Shown: positions 43,228 to 52,538, counted from the stretch's first letter. The stretch is 64,000 nt of DNA from Acetobacter pasteurianus subsp. pasteurianus LMG 1262 = NBRC 106471 (GCF_000285275.1 NZ_CADO01000139.1:1-64000), one strand, 5' to 3'. Numbers and translations: made by a program. The notes: generated by a model from the sequence alone, not told the origin.

Positions 43228-44745
43228 GTGCAGCCCATCCTGCTTTCGCTCATAACCTATCTTCCTCTTGTTGCGGCGCTGGTGGCATTTTGTGCCCCCG
43301 GCAGGCCAGAACAGCAGGATAGTACAGCCCGGTGGGTTGGGCTGTGGAGCAGCCTGATCACCCTTGGCCTTAGCGTGCTGATGTGGCTGGAGTTTGATCC
43401 TGCCCAGCCCGGCCTGCAATTTGAAACACGCCTGCGCTGGATGGGGGATTACGGTATTTCCTATCACACGGGGGTAGATGGCATCAGCCTGGTGTTCATT
43501 CTGCTTACAGCGTTTTTGACTCCGTTGGCACTGGGGGCAGGCTGGCGCAGCGTGCACACACAGGGGCGGCAGTTTGTGGCTGCCATGCTGGCGTTGGAAA
43601 CAGCCTTGTTTGGCCTGTTTTCTGCGCAGGATATGCTGCTGTTTTACGTGTTTTACGAAGCAACGCTTATTCCCGGTAGCCTGATGATAGGCGTTTGGGG
43701 TGGGCCAAAGCGTGTTTGGGCTTCGCTTCAGTTCTTTCTGTTTACGTTTGGTGGTTCGCTGTTCATGTTGGTGGGGCTTATCACCATGTGGCTGCAAACG
43801 GGCACCACGGATATTCCGGCCTTAATGCACGCGGGCTTCTCCCAGCCTTTGCAGGGATGGTTGCTACTGGCCTTTCTGTTGGCCTTTGGTGTCAAACTGC
43901 CGCTGTTTCCGCTGCACGCCTGGCTGCCCGATGCGTATTCCGAAGCCCCAACACCGGCTTCAGCGATGCTGTCTGGCGTACTTTCCAAAACCGGCGCTTA
44001 CGGGCTGCTGCGTTTTGGGGTGCTGATGTTCCCCGATGCCGTGCGGCTGTTTGCACCCTATGTGCTGGCGCTTGGGGTTGTGGCCATTATTTACGCGGCC
44101 TTTGTGGCCTTTGCTCAAACAGACATGAAGCGCGTGATTGCGTATTCCTCCTTTTCCCACATGGGCATGATTGCCGTGGGCCTGTTTACGCTGACAGCGG
44201 AAGGCATTGATGGCGCAATCTTTCAGATGCTCTCGCACGGGGTGGTCATTGCCGCGCTGTTCTTCTGCGTAGCAGCGGTGGCGTGGCGGTCTGAAACCCA
44301 GCAGATTGATGCGCTGGGTGGCGTTGCGCGCCAGATGCCGGTGCTAGCTTTGTTGGCTATGCTGTTCACAATGGCCAATGTGGGGCTGCCGGGCACAGGC
44401 TCCTTTGTCGGAGAACTGCTGGTGCTTATGGGCGCTGTGCATGTGTCCTTCTGGGTGGCATTGCTGGCAGGCAGCACCATGATTATGGGGGCGGTTTACA
44501 TGCTCTCACTGTATCGGCGGGTGCTGTTTGGGGGCGTAAAAGGCACGGTCAGCCTGCTGCGAGACCTCACCGCCGCAGAAATTGCCGTGCTGGCCCCATT
44601 GGCAATCGTAACATTGTGGATGGGTGTGCATCCGGGCAGCTTTACCCGGTTGTTTGACCCCGTGATCATGCAGGCCATTCACGGCAGTGCGGCCAATATG
44701 GCTTCGGCTGCCGGCCACACTGTTTTGCATGTGGCAGCCCGTTAA
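43228..44745 (+). CDS. nuoM: NADH-quinone oxidoreductase subunit M-like protein, stand-alone
   Basis: A 505-residue membrane protein with about 14 helices, the length of NuoM, one of the antiporter-like proton-pumping subunits of complex I. The key charged residues are kept: Glu144 in FYVFYEATLIPG, Lys223 in FGVKLPLFPLHAWLPDAYSEAPTPAS and Lys254 in LSKTGAYGLL. No other nuo gene is beside it; neighbours are mutL and a divergent transporter. MrpD-type antiporter subunits share this fold and are an alternative, but the sequence looks like NuoM. It starts at a GTG. Confidence 0.85.
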   Translation: MQPILLSLITYLPLVAALVAFCAPGRPEQQDSTARWVGLWSSLITLGLSVLMWLEFDPAQPGLQFETRLRWMGDYGISYHTGVDGISLVFILLTAFLTPLALGAGWRSVHTQGRQFVAAMLALETALFGLFSAQDMLLFYVFYEATLIPGSLMIGVWGGPKRVWASLQFFLFTFGGSLFMLVGLITMWLQTGTTDIPALMHAGFSQPLQGWLLLAFLLAFGVKLPLFPLHAWLPDAYSEAPTPASAMLSGVLSKTGAYGLLRFGVLMFPDAVRLFAPYVLALGVVAIIYAAFVAFAQTDMKRVIAYSSFSHMGMIAVGLFTLTAEGIDGAIFQMLSHGVVIAALFFCVAAVAWRSETQQIDALGGVARQMPVLALLAMLFTMANVGLPGTGSFVGELLVLMGAVHVSFWVALLAGSTMIMGAVYMLSLYRRVLFGGVKGTVSLLRDLTAAEIAVLAPLAIVTLWMGVHPGSFTRLFDPVIMQAIHGSAANMASAAGHTVLHVAAR

Positions 44746-44768
44746 CAGGGTTTGAAAGCTAAGTTCTT

Positions 44769-45695
44769 CTAGTTGGGCAGTTCTGGCACATCGCGTGCTG
44801 GAGCTGCCTTTTGTTTTGATGAGCCGGGGCTGAGAATAATACCGGCCGATGCCGCCACCACGCACAAAATGCCGCAGAGCTGAAGGGGGGATGGCGTTTC
44901 GTGCAGGATAACCGCGCCAGCCACTGTGGCGCATACGGGTTCCAGACTACTCAGGATACCGATATCGCGAGCGTTCAGGTTCTGCATGGCCAGCATTTCC
45001 AGAGAATAGGGCAGAGCGGAAGAACAGAACGCCACCAATACGCCCAGCCCCAACATGGCAGGGGCAGAAAAGCCGATAATCAGGGCTGGCACAAAACAAG
45101 GCAAAAACACAACGCACGCACCACACGCCATGCCGAGTGCACAAGCATGTGCCCCCGGCACTTTGCCAGCCACGCGCTGCCCGAACAGAATATAAAGCGC
45201 CCAGCAGAGTGCAGCCAGCAATGCAAAACCTACACCAACAAGATCTGCTCCAGTGGAGGCTGAAGGATTAAGCACCAGTGCCAGCCCCAGCACAGTAAGC
45301 AGAATCCAGCCGATATCAGACAGCTTGCGAGAGCCCACAAAAGCCACAACAAGTGGGCCAATGAACTCCAATGTCACCGTTGTGCCCAGAGGTATGTGCT
45401 GGAGCGCCAGATAGAAGCAAAGGTTCATGCCTGTCATGGCTAACCCGTAAGGGATGACCAGCCGCAGAACAGGAACGGACAGAAACCTCCAGCTTCTAAA
45501 AAGCGGCACCAGCATAAAGGCTGCCAGGCAAACGCGCAGGCCAACAACCCCGGATGTGCCAAATACCGGAAAGATGGATTTGGCAACGGAAGAGCCAAAC
45601 TGAATGCACACCATGCTGACCAGCAGTTGAGACAGAGCCAGCAGGCGTGTGCGAAGGGGCAGGGCAGCAGAGGCAGAAGATGGAGCCGCTGTCAT
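44769..45695 (-). CDS. EamA-family transporter (RhtA-like)
   Basis: A 308-residue inner-membrane protein of the drug/metabolite transporter superfamily with ten hydrophobic segments in two repeats. FYLALQHIPLGTTVTLEFIGPLVVA near residue 94 and LNARDIGILSSLEPVCATVAGAVILHE near 240 resemble RhtA, the threonine/homoserine exporter. The substrate is not readable from sequence. The ATG at 45695 is preferred to a GTG at 45701. Convergent with the nuoM-like gene. Confidence 0.82.
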   Translation of the reverse strand: MTAAPSSASAALPLRTRLLALSQLLVSMVCIQFGSSVAKSIFPVFGTSGVVGLRVCLAAFMLVPLFRSWRFLSVPVLRLVIPYGLAMTGMNLCFYLALQHIPLGTTVTLEFIGPLVVAFVGSRKLSDIGWILLTVLGLALVLNPSASTGADLVGVGFALLAALCWALYILFGQRVAGKVPGAHACALGMACGACVVFLPCFVPALIIGFSAPAMLGLGVLVAFCSSALPYSLEMLAMQNLNARDIGILSSLEPVCATVAGAVILHETPSPLQLCGILCVVAASAGIILSPGSSKQKAAPARDVPELPN

Positions 45696-45764
45696 GCACA
45701 CCCATATGGAGGCAGATGCACAAGCCCCATGCCGCGTTGCCCATCTGCTGCGTTGGAGAGCAGG

Positions 45765-47804
45765 TTAAACATCCAGCAGGTCATCTACGGTGCGTGCATG
45801 TTCCTGAATAAAGGCAAAGCGCAGTTCTGGTTTACGGCCCATCAGGCTTTCTACCCGCTGGCGTGTTGAAAGCCTGTCCTCCTGCGGGGTGACCACGCGC
45901 AGCAGGGTGCGGCGCTTGGGGTCCATTGTTGTTTCTTTCAAATCCCCCGGCGGCATTTCCCCCAGCCCTTTAAAGCGGGAGACATCAATTTTGCCACGCG
46001 TCTTGAACTCGGTTTTCATTTTGCGGTCACGGTCTGCGTCATCCATGGCGTAAACCGATTTTGCGCCTTGTGTCAGGCGGTACAGCGGGGGCTGGGCCAG
46101 ATATAGGTGGCCGTTACGGATAAGCTCCGGCAGTTCACGGTAAAAGAATGTCATGAGCAGCGAGGCAATGTGCGCGCCGTCCACGTCTGCGTCGGTCATG
46201 ATAATCACGCGGCCGTAGCGCAGTTTGGAAAGATCGAATCTATCGCCCGATCCACAGCCCAGTGCTTCAATCAGATCACGCAGTTCCTGATTCCCGCGCA
46301 ATTTTTCTGCCGTGGCGCTGGCAACGTTCAGAATTTTACCGCGCAGGGGCAAAACGGCCTGTGTTTCACGGTTACGGGCCTGTTTGGCAGACCCACCTGC
46401 CGAGTCGCCTTCCACCAGAAAAATTTCTGTGTCCGGGGCAAATTCCTTGGTGCAATCCGTCAGCTTGCCGGGCAGGCGCAGGCGGCGCGTAGCACTTTTG
46501 CGCGGTGTTTCCTTCTGCTCCTTACGGCGCAGGCGTTCTTCTGCGCGTTCTATGGCAAAGCCCAGCAGTGTATCGGCCTGTGGTGGGTTTTGTGCCAGCC
46601 AGTGGTCAAACCTGTCACGCAGAGCCGTTTCCACCAGTTTGCTGGCACCGGATGAGGTGAGTTTTTCCTTGGTCTGGCCCTGAAACTGCGGATCACGAAT
46701 AAATACGGAAAGCCGCCCGGCACTCATGCCCAGCACATCTTCAGCCGTAATGGCGGAGGCTTTTTTGATGGACCGCTGGTCCCCCCAAGCACGCAGGCCT
46801 TTTACCAGTGCGTTGCGGAATCCGGTTTCATGCGTGCCGCCCTGCGGGGTGGGGATGGTGTTACAGTAAGACACCAGAGAGGCTGGGCCGTGTTCTAAAA
46901 ATGCTACGGCCCATTCCACCTTGCCGTTATCTGTGCCGTCTGCTGCGGGGGGCAGAGGGGCCTCTCCAGCCCACAGAGGGGTGAGCAGCGGGGCCTTGGG
47001 GCCAAGCTCATCCGTCAGGCTGTCAGCCAGCCCACCGGGGAAGTGCAGGGTGGCTTCTGCCGGGGTTTCATCCCCCGCTTTGATTAACGCCGGATCGCAG
47101 GACCAGCGGATGGTAACGCCACGGAACAAAAACGCCTTGGAGCGGCAGAGCCGGTACAGGCGGGAAGGCACAAAAACATGCGTGCCAAAAATTTCCGGGT
47201 CCGGCTGAAAGCTGATCTGTGTGCCGCGCCGGTTGGGGGCTGCGCCCACTTTTTCCAGCTTGGTTACGGGTTTGCCGCGTTCATACACCTGTTTCCACAC
47301 GGTGCGATCACGCGCAATTTCCACTTCCATACGGGTGGAAAGCGCATTCACCACAGAAGAGCCTACCCCGTGCAGGCCGCCAGAGGTGGCATAGGCCTTG
47401 CCAGAAAACTTACCGCCCGCATGCAGGGTGGTGAGAATAACTTCCAGCGCAGAACGATCGGGAAAGCGCGGGTGGGGGTCTACCGGAATACCGCGCCCGT
47501 TATCCCGAATGGTCAGGCGGTTTTCCGTATCCAGCCGCACATCAATGGTGTTGGCATGGCCTGCCACGGCTTCATCCATGGCGTTATCAAGAATTTCCGC
47601 CGCCAGATGGTGCAGCGCACTTTCATCCGTGCCGCCAATATACATGCCGGGGCGGCGGCGTACGGGTTCCAGACCCTCCAGAACCTCAATGGCGCTGGCA
47701 TCATAGGCCTGTGCCGAGTCTGCCTGCGTGCCCGGCTTGGCATCGCGGGTTTTGCCGGTGGAGGATTTGCGGGCTGGTGGGGTATTGGAAAACAGATCGC
47801 TCAT
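45765..47804 (-). CDS. parE: DNA topoisomerase IV subunit B
   Basis: The ATPase subunit of topoisomerase IV, which unlinks daughter chromosomes. The 679-residue protein has an N-terminal tail, the ATP site EILDNAMDEAVAGHANTI near residue 69 with RPGMYIGGTDESALHHL just before, GGLHGVGSSVVNALS near 140, and the TOPRIM motifs EGDSAGGSAKQARNRETQAVLPLRGKILNV near 450 and DADVDGAHIASLL near 530. Length and the C-terminal region fit ParE rather than the longer GyrB. parC is not in the window. Confidence 0.92.
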   Translation of the reverse strand: MSDLFSNTPPARKSSTGKTRDAKPGTQADSAQAYDASAIEVLEGLEPVRRRPGMYIGGTDESALHHLAAEILDNAMDEAVAGHANTIDVRLDTENRLTIRDNGRGIPVDPHPRFPDRSALEVILTTLHAGGKFSGKAYATSGGLHGVGSSVVNALSTRMEVEIARDRTVWKQVYERGKPVTKLEKVGAAPNRRGTQISFQPDPEIFGTHVFVPSRLYRLCRSKAFLFRGVTIRWSCDPALIKAGDETPAEATLHFPGGLADSLTDELGPKAPLLTPLWAGEAPLPPAADGTDNGKVEWAVAFLEHGPASLVSYCNTIPTPQGGTHETGFRNALVKGLRAWGDQRSIKKASAITAEDVLGMSAGRLSVFIRDPQFQGQTKEKLTSSGASKLVETALRDRFDHWLAQNPPQADTLLGFAIERAEERLRRKEQKETPRKSATRRLRLPGKLTDCTKEFAPDTEIFLVEGDSAGGSAKQARNRETQAVLPLRGKILNVASATAEKLRGNQELRDLIEALGCGSGDRFDLSKLRYGRVIIMTDADVDGAHIASLLMTFFYRELPELIRNGHLYLAQPPLYRLTQGAKSVYAMDDADRDRKMKTEFKTRGKIDVSRFKGLGEMPPGDLKETTMDPKRRTLLRVVTPQEDRLSTRQRVESLMGRKPELRFAFIQEHARTVDDLLDV

Positions 47805-47909
47805 GCGGGAAATCTGTCCCGCTTTGGCGCTGATTCGTCAAGCGTAGTGGTGAGGGGGCGGCAAGCTTTTAACAGCTTCCTTGCCAAAGCCCCCTTACCA
47901 GCAGGCTTT

Positions 47910-48437
47910 TTAGGCGCGGCGTGTGGTACGGCGGCGCGTAGTGGTGTGCGTTGTGGAACGGGAAGAGGAAGGCGCTGCGCAGGTTTCAAAGGAAGCAGGC
48001 TGCGTGACGTCCTTGGCATCGGAATAGCTGGAAAGATCTTCCCCGCTTTCCAGTGCATTCACTTCATCAAACATGGCAAGGCGCTGCTGACAGAAAATAG
48101 TGCCAGACTGCAGGCCACGTTCAGACTGCACATTGGCCAGCTGCGTGATGTAATCATCATGCTCCTGCTGGGCACGGCGGCCATAGGTGGTGCGGAAGTA
48201 GCCGTTAAGGCGATCTTCTTCCCGCAGGAGGGTGGTGCGGAATTTGGCCACGAATGAGTTGTAGCGGTCCTGCGCATTGCAAGACAGCGCAGTCACCATC
48301 AGTTCGCTTTTAAGGCCCTGCACGTTAAAGGCTTCATGCGCAGGGGAGTGGCCACATTCGCTGGCGGCAAAGGAAGCCGAGCTGTGCAGAACGCCCGCGG
48401 CAAGAACCCCCGCGGCAAGGAAACGGGAAAAGGACAT
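47910..48437 (-). CDS. Secreted protein of unknown function
   Basis: A 175-residue exported protein from the ATG at 48437, which has GGAGG before it. The signal peptide is MSFSRFLAAGVLAAGVLHSS, with cleavage after SFAA. The mature part is mostly helical with four cysteines (ECGHSP, LSCNAQ, IFCQQR, ETCAAP), so probably two disulfides, and ends in a Thr/Arg-rich tail (THTTTRRRTTRRA). No family recognised. It lies downstream of and divergent from a lipoprotein gene and upstream of parE. Confidence 0.65.
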   Translation of the reverse strand: MSFSRFLAAGVLAAGVLHSSASFAASECGHSPAHEAFNVQGLKSELMVTALSCNAQDRYNSFVAKFRTTLLREEDRLNGYFRTTYGRRAQQEHDDYITQLANVQSERGLQSGTIFCQQRLAMFDEVNALESGEDLSSYSDAKDVTQPASFETCAAPSSSRSTTHTTTRRRTTRRA

Positions 48438-48825
48438 AGTACCTCCGACAGATGCTGGGAAGGGAATACCGCATTCACGCAAGAAAGAAACCGGTATTTT
48501 TTCATACCGTCTGCCTGCTTTGGGGGGTGCGGGTAAGCCAGCATGTTATTTTGGCGTAAAAGTTGGAAAAATAGGCGGCTCTGTTTAACAGAATATTTGC
48601 GGTTAAAAGATGTTTTCGCGCAGTTGTGTGTAAGTTGATATGCGACAAGCTGCCCAGCTGTGCTGTATGCCTCTTCCTTCCTGCAGCGGGATGTTTTAAA
48701 GGCAGATGCGAATCATGCTTTGCGGGTAAGGGGCAGGTGCCCGGTTTGGGCCTCTTTCCATTCCGCCCCGAAGCGTGCAGAAGAGATTGCAAGTTTAATT
48801 GATACAACAGAAGCGGAGCTGTCGA
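48438..48825. other. Intergenic stretch between two divergent envelope genes
   Basis: About 390 bases with no supported gene. It holds a CGGTAT/ATACCG hairpin near 48492-48509 and a perfect TCTGTTTAACAGA palindrome at 48581-48593 that could be an operator. Promoters for the two flanking genes should be here, but none is clear. Confidence 0.5.
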
Positions 48826-49353
48826 GTGCGCTTACGAGGAATTGCCGGTTTGGCGCTAACTGGTGGGATGCTTGCCGGCTGTGCAACAACGGGCGGCCCT
48901 ATTCATGTCGGGTCCCCCAATCCCTTTGGGTACCTTAAAAAGTCTGCCGTGTGCAGCACAACGCCTATCAAGAAAGAAGCTGATGGCTCACTTTCCACCA
49001 CCATGACCGTGCGGTCTGATGATGGGCTGTGCGAAGTGCTGGTAGATCAGCCCGGTGGCAAGCCGTATGCATCCTTTGGGGTTTCCCCTGCGCCAGAACA
49101 CGGCAAGGCGTTCCTGTACACGCTGGATAGCGATACGCACGTAACCTATACCCCTACACTGGGCTATGCTGGGCAGGATAAGTTTACGGTTATCCTTATT
49201 CCCGGCCCCGGCCAGCAGCGCACCCGCCTGACAGTGACGGCGCAGGTGGATGCAACGGGCGTGGTTATTCCGCACGCGGCTGTAACGGCACCTGCGGCAG
49301 AAGCTCCTAAAAAGAAAGCAGTTGTGCGCAAGGCTGTTACGCGTAAGCGCTAA
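48826..49353 (+). CDS. Lipoprotein with a cadherin/Ig-like domain
   Basis: About 175 residues from the GTG at 48826, which has GCGGAG before it at good spacing; a TTG at 48799 is less likely. The lipobox GGMLAGC marks Cys19. Residues about 30-140 are beta-rich and include YTPTLGYAGQDKFTVILIPG, typical of bacterial Ig-like or cadherin-like repeats (Big_9 type, with the YTPxxGYxGxDxFT pattern). The tail is Ala/Lys/Arg-rich. Likely an envelope-anchored binding or structural protein; function unknown. Confidence 0.65.
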   Translation: MRLRGIAGLALTGGMLAGCATTGGPIHVGSPNPFGYLKKSAVCSTTPIKKEADGSLSTTMTVRSDDGLCEVLVDQPGGKPYASFGVSPAPEHGKAFLYTLDSDTHVTYTPTLGYAGQDKFTVILIPGPGQQRTRLTVTAQVDATGVVIPHAAVTAPAAEAPKKKAVVRKAVTRKR

Positions 49354-49388
49354 TCTGCCCCACTGCCCAGCTTTTGGGTGATGAAATT

Positions 49389-49428
49389 AAAAAAAACGGT
49401 GTTCCAGAAATGGAGCACCGTTTTTTTT
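49389..49428. terminator. Strong bidirectional terminator
   Basis: ACGGTGTTCCA and TGGAGCACCGT form an 11-position stem with a single T-G wobble around a GAAA loop, with eight A on one side and eight T on the other. It separates the lipoprotein gene from the convergent Rrf2 gene and can end both. Confidence 0.9.
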
Positions 49429-49479
49429 ATGCCGTAACGCTCCGGGCAAAACCCGGCAGCGTGTGGGGCAGAATAGAAA

Positions 49480-49929
49480 TTAAATGGAAAATGTAATGGG
49501 TTCGGCCAGCGGGCGTTTCAGCCCCGCGGATTCCGCCTGTTTGACCAGATCATCCAGCGTAGTTTTGCTCATCTGTGTAATCAGCTTCTGATCAAACTTG
49601 TCCCAACATGGGGCCAGAACTTTCTGGAACAGTGCACCCTGCGGGCCATCATTGGCATCTGCATCTGTGTTCAGCACGGCTTCAATAATATCCACCAAGG
49701 AAATATCGCGCCGGGGGCGGCCAAGCCGATAGCCCCCGCGTGGGCCACGAATGCTTTCCAGTAAACCAGAACGGGAAAGAGCCTGAAGCAATGGTTCTAT
49801 ACCACGCCGCGCCAGTTCGGAGCGTTCTGCAATATCAGCAGCACTTACCGTGCCGGAACGCCCGGCGTGAAACGCAACATCCAGCATAATAAGAACGGCG
49901 GTCATGGCTCTATCACGACGGAGGATCAT
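49480..49929 (-). CDS. Rrf2-family transcriptional regulator
   Basis: A 149-residue winged-helix regulator. The pattern MTAVLIMLDVAF, SAADIAERSELARRGIEPLLQALSRSGLLESIRGPRGGYRLGRPRRDISLVDIIEAV is typical of Rrf2 proteins such as IscR, RirA and CymR. It has only one cysteine (Cys108), so the three-Cys iron-sulfur site of IscR and RirA is absent. That, and its divergence from a cysteine synthase gene 154 bases away, suggests a CymR-like role in sulfur control. This is inference; the spacing allows shared regulatory sites. Confidence 0.83.
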   Translation of the reverse strand: MILRRDRAMTAVLIMLDVAFHAGRSGTVSAADIAERSELARRGIEPLLQALSRSGLLESIRGPRGGYRLGRPRRDISLVDIIEAVLNTDADANDGPQGALFQKVLAPCWDKFDQKLITQMSKTTLDDLVKQAESAGLKRPLAEPITFSI

Positions 49930-50083
49930 GCAAAACAGTCCCTGTCCTGGTTGGGGGTATGGTTGATCATGTTTTATTTCCAGATCTTATGTTCAGTATA
50001 GCAGCACAGATATGGTTTATCTACGCTATAAATTCGTATTATATGGGTCTGAGATTTGTAAAACAGACATGGGAGAGCTTCTA

Positions 50084-51070
50084 ATGGCAGCATCAACGCA
50101 GGAAAAAGAGGATTACGGCTTTGCCGCACCCAGAGGGCGGGTTTACGAGTCTGTCCTTAATCTGGTGGGGGGCACGCCGCTTGTTGCGTTGCCACGGCTG
50201 ACACAGGAAGATGAACTAAAAGCCCGCGTACTGCTGAAGCTGGAGTTTTTTAACCCGCTTGGTTCTGTAAAAGACAGAATTGGCACCGCCATGGTGCTGG
50301 ATGCTGAACGCAAGGGCCTGATCACACCGGGCCGCACTCTGCTGGTAGAACCTACATCCGGCAATACGGGCATTTCTCTGGCGTTTGTGGCGGCCGCACG
50401 GGGCTACCGGTTGATTGTAACCATGCCAGAGGGAGCCTCTATTGAGCGGCGCCGTATGCTGCGCCTGATGGACGCACAGGTGGAACTCACCCCCTCGCGT
50501 TTGGGTATGGCAGGGGCCATTGCCCGTGCGAACGAAATTTTAAACGAAACCCCAGATGCATGGATGCCAGATCAGTTTGATAATCCGGCAAACCCCGCAG
50601 TGCATGCCGCCACCACGGCAGAAGAAATCTGGGTGGATACGGATGGCAAGGTGGATGTGGTTGTGGCTGGTGTTGGCACTGGCGGCACGGCCACAGGTAT
50701 TGCAGAAGCCCTAAAGCCCCGCCGCAATACTCTACAGGTTTTTGGTGTGGAACCAGCAGAAAGTGCGATTCTGAATGGTGATGAACCCGGCCCCCACGGA
50801 ATTCAGGGTATTGGCCCCGGTTTTTGCCCCGCTACACTGAATACAAAGCTGCTGGATGGTGTCATTACCGTTTCAGAGCGTGAGGCCATTGCGGCGGCGC
50901 GCCGTTGTGCGCGTCTGGATGGTATTCCGGTAGGTATTTCTTCCGGCGCATCCTTGCATGCTGCACTGCAACTGGCCGGACAGGATGAATACAAGGGCAA
51001 GACCATTGTAGCCATTGCGCCTTCCTTTGCTGAACGTTACCTGTCCACTCCTCTGTTTACCGGTCTGTAA
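50084..51070 (+). CDS. cysK: Cysteine synthase (O-acetylserine sulfhydrylase)
   Basis: A PLP enzyme making cysteine from O-acetylserine and sulfide. The 328-residue protein has LVGGTPLVALPRL near residue 28, the PLP lysine in FFNPLGSVKDRIGTAM near 59, EPTSGNTGISLAF near 92, the phosphate-binding VGTGGTATG near 199 and the C-terminal PVGISSGASLHAAL near 287. The ATG at 50084 has GGGAG before it; the frame is open to 50012. Divergent from the Rrf2 gene. CysM is the alternative name; this resembles CysK more. Confidence 0.92.
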   Translation: MAASTQEKEDYGFAAPRGRVYESVLNLVGGTPLVALPRLTQEDELKARVLLKLEFFNPLGSVKDRIGTAMVLDAERKGLITPGRTLLVEPTSGNTGISLAFVAAARGYRLIVTMPEGASIERRRMLRLMDAQVELTPSRLGMAGAIARANEILNETPDAWMPDQFDNPANPAVHAATTAEEIWVDTDGKVDVVVAGVGTGGTATGIAEALKPRRNTLQVFGVEPAESAILNGDEPGPHGIQGIGPGFCPATLNTKLLDGVITVSEREAIAAARRCARLDGIPVGISSGASLHAALQLAGQDEYKGKTIVAIAPSFAERYLSTPLFTGL

Positions 51071-51108
51071 GGCCGGTTTTCAGTCATCAGGTTTGGCCTG
51101 TTGGCCAC

Positions 51109-51148
51109 AAAAAAGCCCGTTTGGCCATGTGGCCAACGGGCTTTTTTT
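51109..51148. terminator. Bidirectional terminator after cysK
   Basis: AAAAGCCCGTTTGGCCA pairs with TGGCCAACGGGCTTTT, a long stem with one mismatch and a two-base turn, flanked by A and T runs. It lies between cysK and the convergent OmpA-family gene. Confidence 0.9.
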
Positions 51149-51173
51149 GAAGCTGTAAAGCTAAAGCAACTTT

Positions 51174-52337
51174 TTAGCGGAAAATAATTTCCACGCGCCG
51201 GTTCTGGGCTTCCTTGGTGTTGGGGCCTGTTGTGACCAGCGGATGTGTTTCACCATATCCGTGAATATCAATGGTGGTGCCCGGCACGCCATCACGCATC
51301 AGCTCGGCTTTCACCACTTCTGCACGGCGGAGGGAAAGCCGCATGTTGTATTCTTCACCCGCTTTCTGGCCCGGGTGGGCGGAGGAGTTATCCGTATAGC
51401 CAGAAACCGTAATGCGGGTGAGCGCCACATGGGCTGCTGCCTGTGCGGCTACGCCAACAATGGAACGCGCCCGATCTGTCAGGTCGGATTTATCCCAATC
51501 AAAGAACACTAGGTAGCTGCGGGCGGCTGCCGGGGCAGGTGCTGCCACAATAGGTGCTGGCGGTGGGGGCGGCGGGGCCGGATTGAATTCATACCGCAGC
51601 CCCAGCATGAGGGTGTGGTTGAAATCGGTTTTGGTATCGTGGTGGCCGCTGGAGAACTGATACGAGTGTGTCTGGTTGATGCTGTTGATGGTGCCGCCAA
51701 TGGTACCCCATGACGTAGCGCCATGAGACTGCGGGCCAAGCATGGTCCAGAACCGATATTCCGCTGTGGCGGAAAGCCCTACAACCCAAGGAATGGGGAA
51801 GGCGAGGCCAAAAATGCCCTGATAGGCAAAGTTGCCAAACGTGCCGCCCATTTTTTCTGCAAGCTGGTTGCCCGGTGCGGTTATGGATGTGCGCATGGCT
51901 GTCCAGCCATAGCCAATGCCAGCCCCAAAATACGGGAACAGCCACGGTTTTCCAACATCCAGATCAAACAGCGCATTGGCCATAACGCCATAGGTCTGGC
52001 GGCGGCCATCTGCACGGCTGTTGAAGGTGTTGGTCACAAACCGCTGGTAACCCATGCTGCGGTAATCGCCTTCAACTTCCACACGGAAGCCGTTGCCCAA
52101 ACCCCAACCGATGGAGCCAATACCCGCAGCGCCCGTGCGCCAGCGGTCTCGCCCATCAGGAAACTGGGCGGACGTACGTACGCGCTGATCCTGGTTAAAG
52201 GTGGCACCGCCTTCACCCGCAATATAAAGCCCCTGCACAGGCTGGGCTTTTGCGGTTACGGCAGCACACAACAGAAGCCCCGCGGCCAGCGGCGCAGAAA
52301 GCAGCGTTTGCGCAAGCAATTTCTGGCGCGGCTTCAT
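51174..52337 (-). CDS. OmpA-family outer-membrane protein
   Basis: A 387-residue exported protein from the ATG at 52337, with GGGAGA before it. The signal peptide ends at AKA. Residues about 30-245 form an eight-strand-type barrel (YIAGEGGATF, FRVEVEGDYRSMGY, FPYFGAGIGYGW, LMLGLRYEF). A Pro/Ala linker (PAPPPPPPAPI) follows, then the OmpA peptidoglycan-binding domain with YLVFFDWDKSDLTDRA, ITVSGYTDNS, RLSLRRAEVV and GYGETHPL. It tethers the outer membrane to the cell wall. Confidence 0.93.
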   Translation of the reverse strand: MKPRQKLLAQTLLSAPLAAGLLLCAAVTAKAQPVQGLYIAGEGGATFNQDQRVRTSAQFPDGRDRWRTGAAGIGSIGWGLGNGFRVEVEGDYRSMGYQRFVTNTFNSRADGRRQTYGVMANALFDLDVGKPWLFPYFGAGIGYGWTAMRTSITAPGNQLAEKMGGTFGNFAYQGIFGLAFPIPWVVGLSATAEYRFWTMLGPQSHGATSWGTIGGTINSINQTHSYQFSSGHHDTKTDFNHTLMLGLRYEFNPAPPPPPPAPIVAAPAPAAARSYLVFFDWDKSDLTDRARSIVGVAAQAAAHVALTRITVSGYTDNSSAHPGQKAGEEYNMRLSLRRAEVVKAELMRDGVPGTTIDIHGYGETHPLVTTGPNTKEAQNRRVEIIFR

Positions 52338-52538
52338 GGTCTTCTCCCTGCTATGGCAGTAGTCGCGCGATACGTCCGGCATCGCATCTAATAGTACGAA
52401 GGCACACATGCTTGCCTTCTTTGCTGTAAAGTTGCCCGCTGTGCAACAGGTAGAACGGCCAGTTGACACAAACAGACAGGATTTATGTGTAATAAATGCC
52501 GCAGGCGTGTGCGATAAGCCACAATTAAGGAAATTGTA

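Noticed and set aside
47178-48257. Open frame of 359 codons on the plus strand, opposite parE and the secreted protein gene
   Set aside because: It spans two genes and a gap on the other strand, and its composition is that of a shadow frame.
50027-50043. TATAA-N7-TTATA repeat upstream of cysK as an Rrf2 operator
   Set aside because: Arms of only 5 bp in an AT-rich promoter region; it could equally be the -10 region, so I do not list it as an operator.
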